DNA from: Candidatus Aminicenantota bacterium
GTDB lineage: Bacteria; Acidobacteriota; Aminicenantia; Aminicenantales; Aminicenantaceae
DNA: 5,414 nt
Direction of reading: 5' to 3'
NCBI GenBank assembly: GCA_016926925.1
Contig: JAFGNQ010000472.1
Location: forward strand, 1 to 5,414
Shown: positions 4,784-5,414 of the stretch, in pieces
Layout: the number at the start of each line of letters is the position of its first letter
How positions within the stretch are numbered: position 1 is the stretch's first letter
Made by a program: the position numbers and the translations under genes
The notes under the pieces: model-generated
Database searches by the model: none
What the model was told of the DNA's origin: nothing
Seen by the model: the letters and a program-made list of their open reading frames with translations, nothing else

Positions 4784-5414
4784 TCACTTGGGCGTGTACC
4801 CTTCGAATATCACGTTGTCGCAAAACCGTAAGGCATGGATATGTTCTTCCGGACTCCTTGCAGTCCAGCCGATGACAGGCTTTCCTCCTGCCTTGATACG
4901 GGCTGCCGCCCAATAGGGAAGGCACCGGATATCGTAAAGGATAAAATCCGGTTTGCTCATGAAGTTCAAAAAGAGATTTCTGAGAAGAAATTTCGTGTAA
5001 AAAGGCAGATTTTCACCGCGAAAATCGCTCGAAAGTTGTCCCCTTATCACATCGGGGGCATTTTCCTTGAACCATTTTAAGGAAAAAGGATTGAAAGAAA
5101 CGACGGTATATTTCCCTTCATAGGAACGCATTCGCTCCCGGAGCGCTTTTTCCAACGCACCCACCTTATGATTCTCATTTTTAATCTCGATGATCAAAGG
5201 AACATGTCCGGCCACAGCTTCGAGAACATCCGAGAGCAGAGGGATTGTTTGGCCGGTCTTCAAAAGGTGGATTCGGCGTATTTGCGTGGAATCATATTCT
5301 CCGATCGCTCCCGATCCGGACGTCATCCTTTCCAGGCTCTTATCATGGAAGACAGCGACTTCGGAATCCTTGAGCAGGCGGACATCCAGCTCGATGGGGT
5401 ATCCGTTTTGCACG
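4784..5414 (-). CDS. Glycerophosphodiester phosphodiesterase family protein (C-terminal 210 residues, cut by right edge)
   Basis: The visible part belongs to the GDPD TIM-barrel family, which hydrolyses glycerophosphodiesters to glycerol 3-phosphate and an alcohol. Taking the Val codon at 5413 as residue 1, IELDVRLLKD (7-16) holds the Glu and Asp metal ligands, VFHDKSLERMT (21-31) the catalytic His, and LIIEIKNE (73-80) the later Glu. IPLLSDVLE (57-65) and the terminal GWTARSPEE and CDNVIFEGYTP blocks are also typical. The N-terminal HRG and PENT motifs must lie beyond the edge; the GTG at 5413 is an internal codon rather than a credible start, since starting there would delete half the active site. 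No signal peptide can be judged. It points the same way as the transporter operon, 181 bases upstream, with no clear terminator between. Confidence 0.9.
   Translation of the reverse strand, partial: VQNGYPIELDVRLLKDSEVAVFHDKSLERMTSGSGAIGEYDSTQIRRIHLLKTGQTIPLLSDVLEAVAGHVPLIIEIKNENHKVGALEKALRERMRSYEGKYTVVSFNPFSLKWFKENAPDVIRGQLSSDFRGENLPFYTKFLLRNLFLNFMSKPDFILYDIRCLPYWAAARIKAGGKPVIGWTARSPEEHIHALRFCDNVIFEGYTPK

Noticed and set aside
5411..5413. GTG at 5413 as the start of the phosphodiesterase
   Set aside because: The reading frame reaches the window edge and the N-terminal HRG/PENT active-site motifs would be missing; the gene is simply cut.

Overview
The window is a compact, all-minus-strand stretch of a Gram-negative bacterial chromosome. 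An outer membrane is implied by an MCE-type lipid transporter and its lipoprotein partner. A two-subunit acyl-CoA mutase (separate B12-binding and catalytic chains), a STAS-MlaE fusion permease and mid-range GC together fit Desulfobacterota / former Deltaproteobacteria best. That placement is an inference from gene content, not a measurement.

In transcription order (right to left): (1) 5414-4784, the C-terminal two thirds or more of a glycerophosphodiester phosphodiesterase, cut by the right edge. (2) 4783-4603, a 181-base gap with a weak candidate promoter and a strong Shine-Dalgarno (SD) sequence. (3) 4602-1265, a tightly packed four-gene operon: STAS-MlaE permease, MlaF ATPase, MlaD-like MCE protein with a long coiled-coil tail, and a PqiC/YmbA-type auxiliary lipoprotein. 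Junctions are a 5-base gap, an 11-base overlap and an ATGA overlap. (4) 1264-1110, a 155-base gap with a good sigma70-type promoter and GTCCG/CGGAC inverted repeats. (5) 1109-1, the B12-binding small subunit and the first 236 codons of the catalytic large subunit of a methylmalonyl-CoA-mutase-type enzyme, coupled by ATGA and cut by the left edge.

The transporter genes should form an inner-membrane ABC complex (MlaE2F2) carrying an MCE ring. A long helical MlaD tail and an outer-membrane lipoprotein, with no MlaC-type periplasmic shuttle in the four-gene run, suggest direct bridging of the periplasm as in PqiABC rather than shuttle-based Mla transport. The neighbouring phosphodiesterase acts on deacylated phospholipid headgroups, so it may share a phospholipid-turnover theme. 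The mutase pair is a separate metabolic unit (interconversion of branched and linear dicarboxylyl-CoA esters, most likely methylmalonyl-CoA and succinyl-CoA) with its own promoter, although no intrinsic terminator separates it from the transporter operon.

I see no mobile element, CRISPR array, tRNA or rRNA, and no wholly new system. The most notable details are a possible AUU start for the permease, a dnaX-type slippery heptamer at the mlaD/lipoprotein junction, the MlaC-less architecture, and a STAS domain lacking the usual Ser/Thr.
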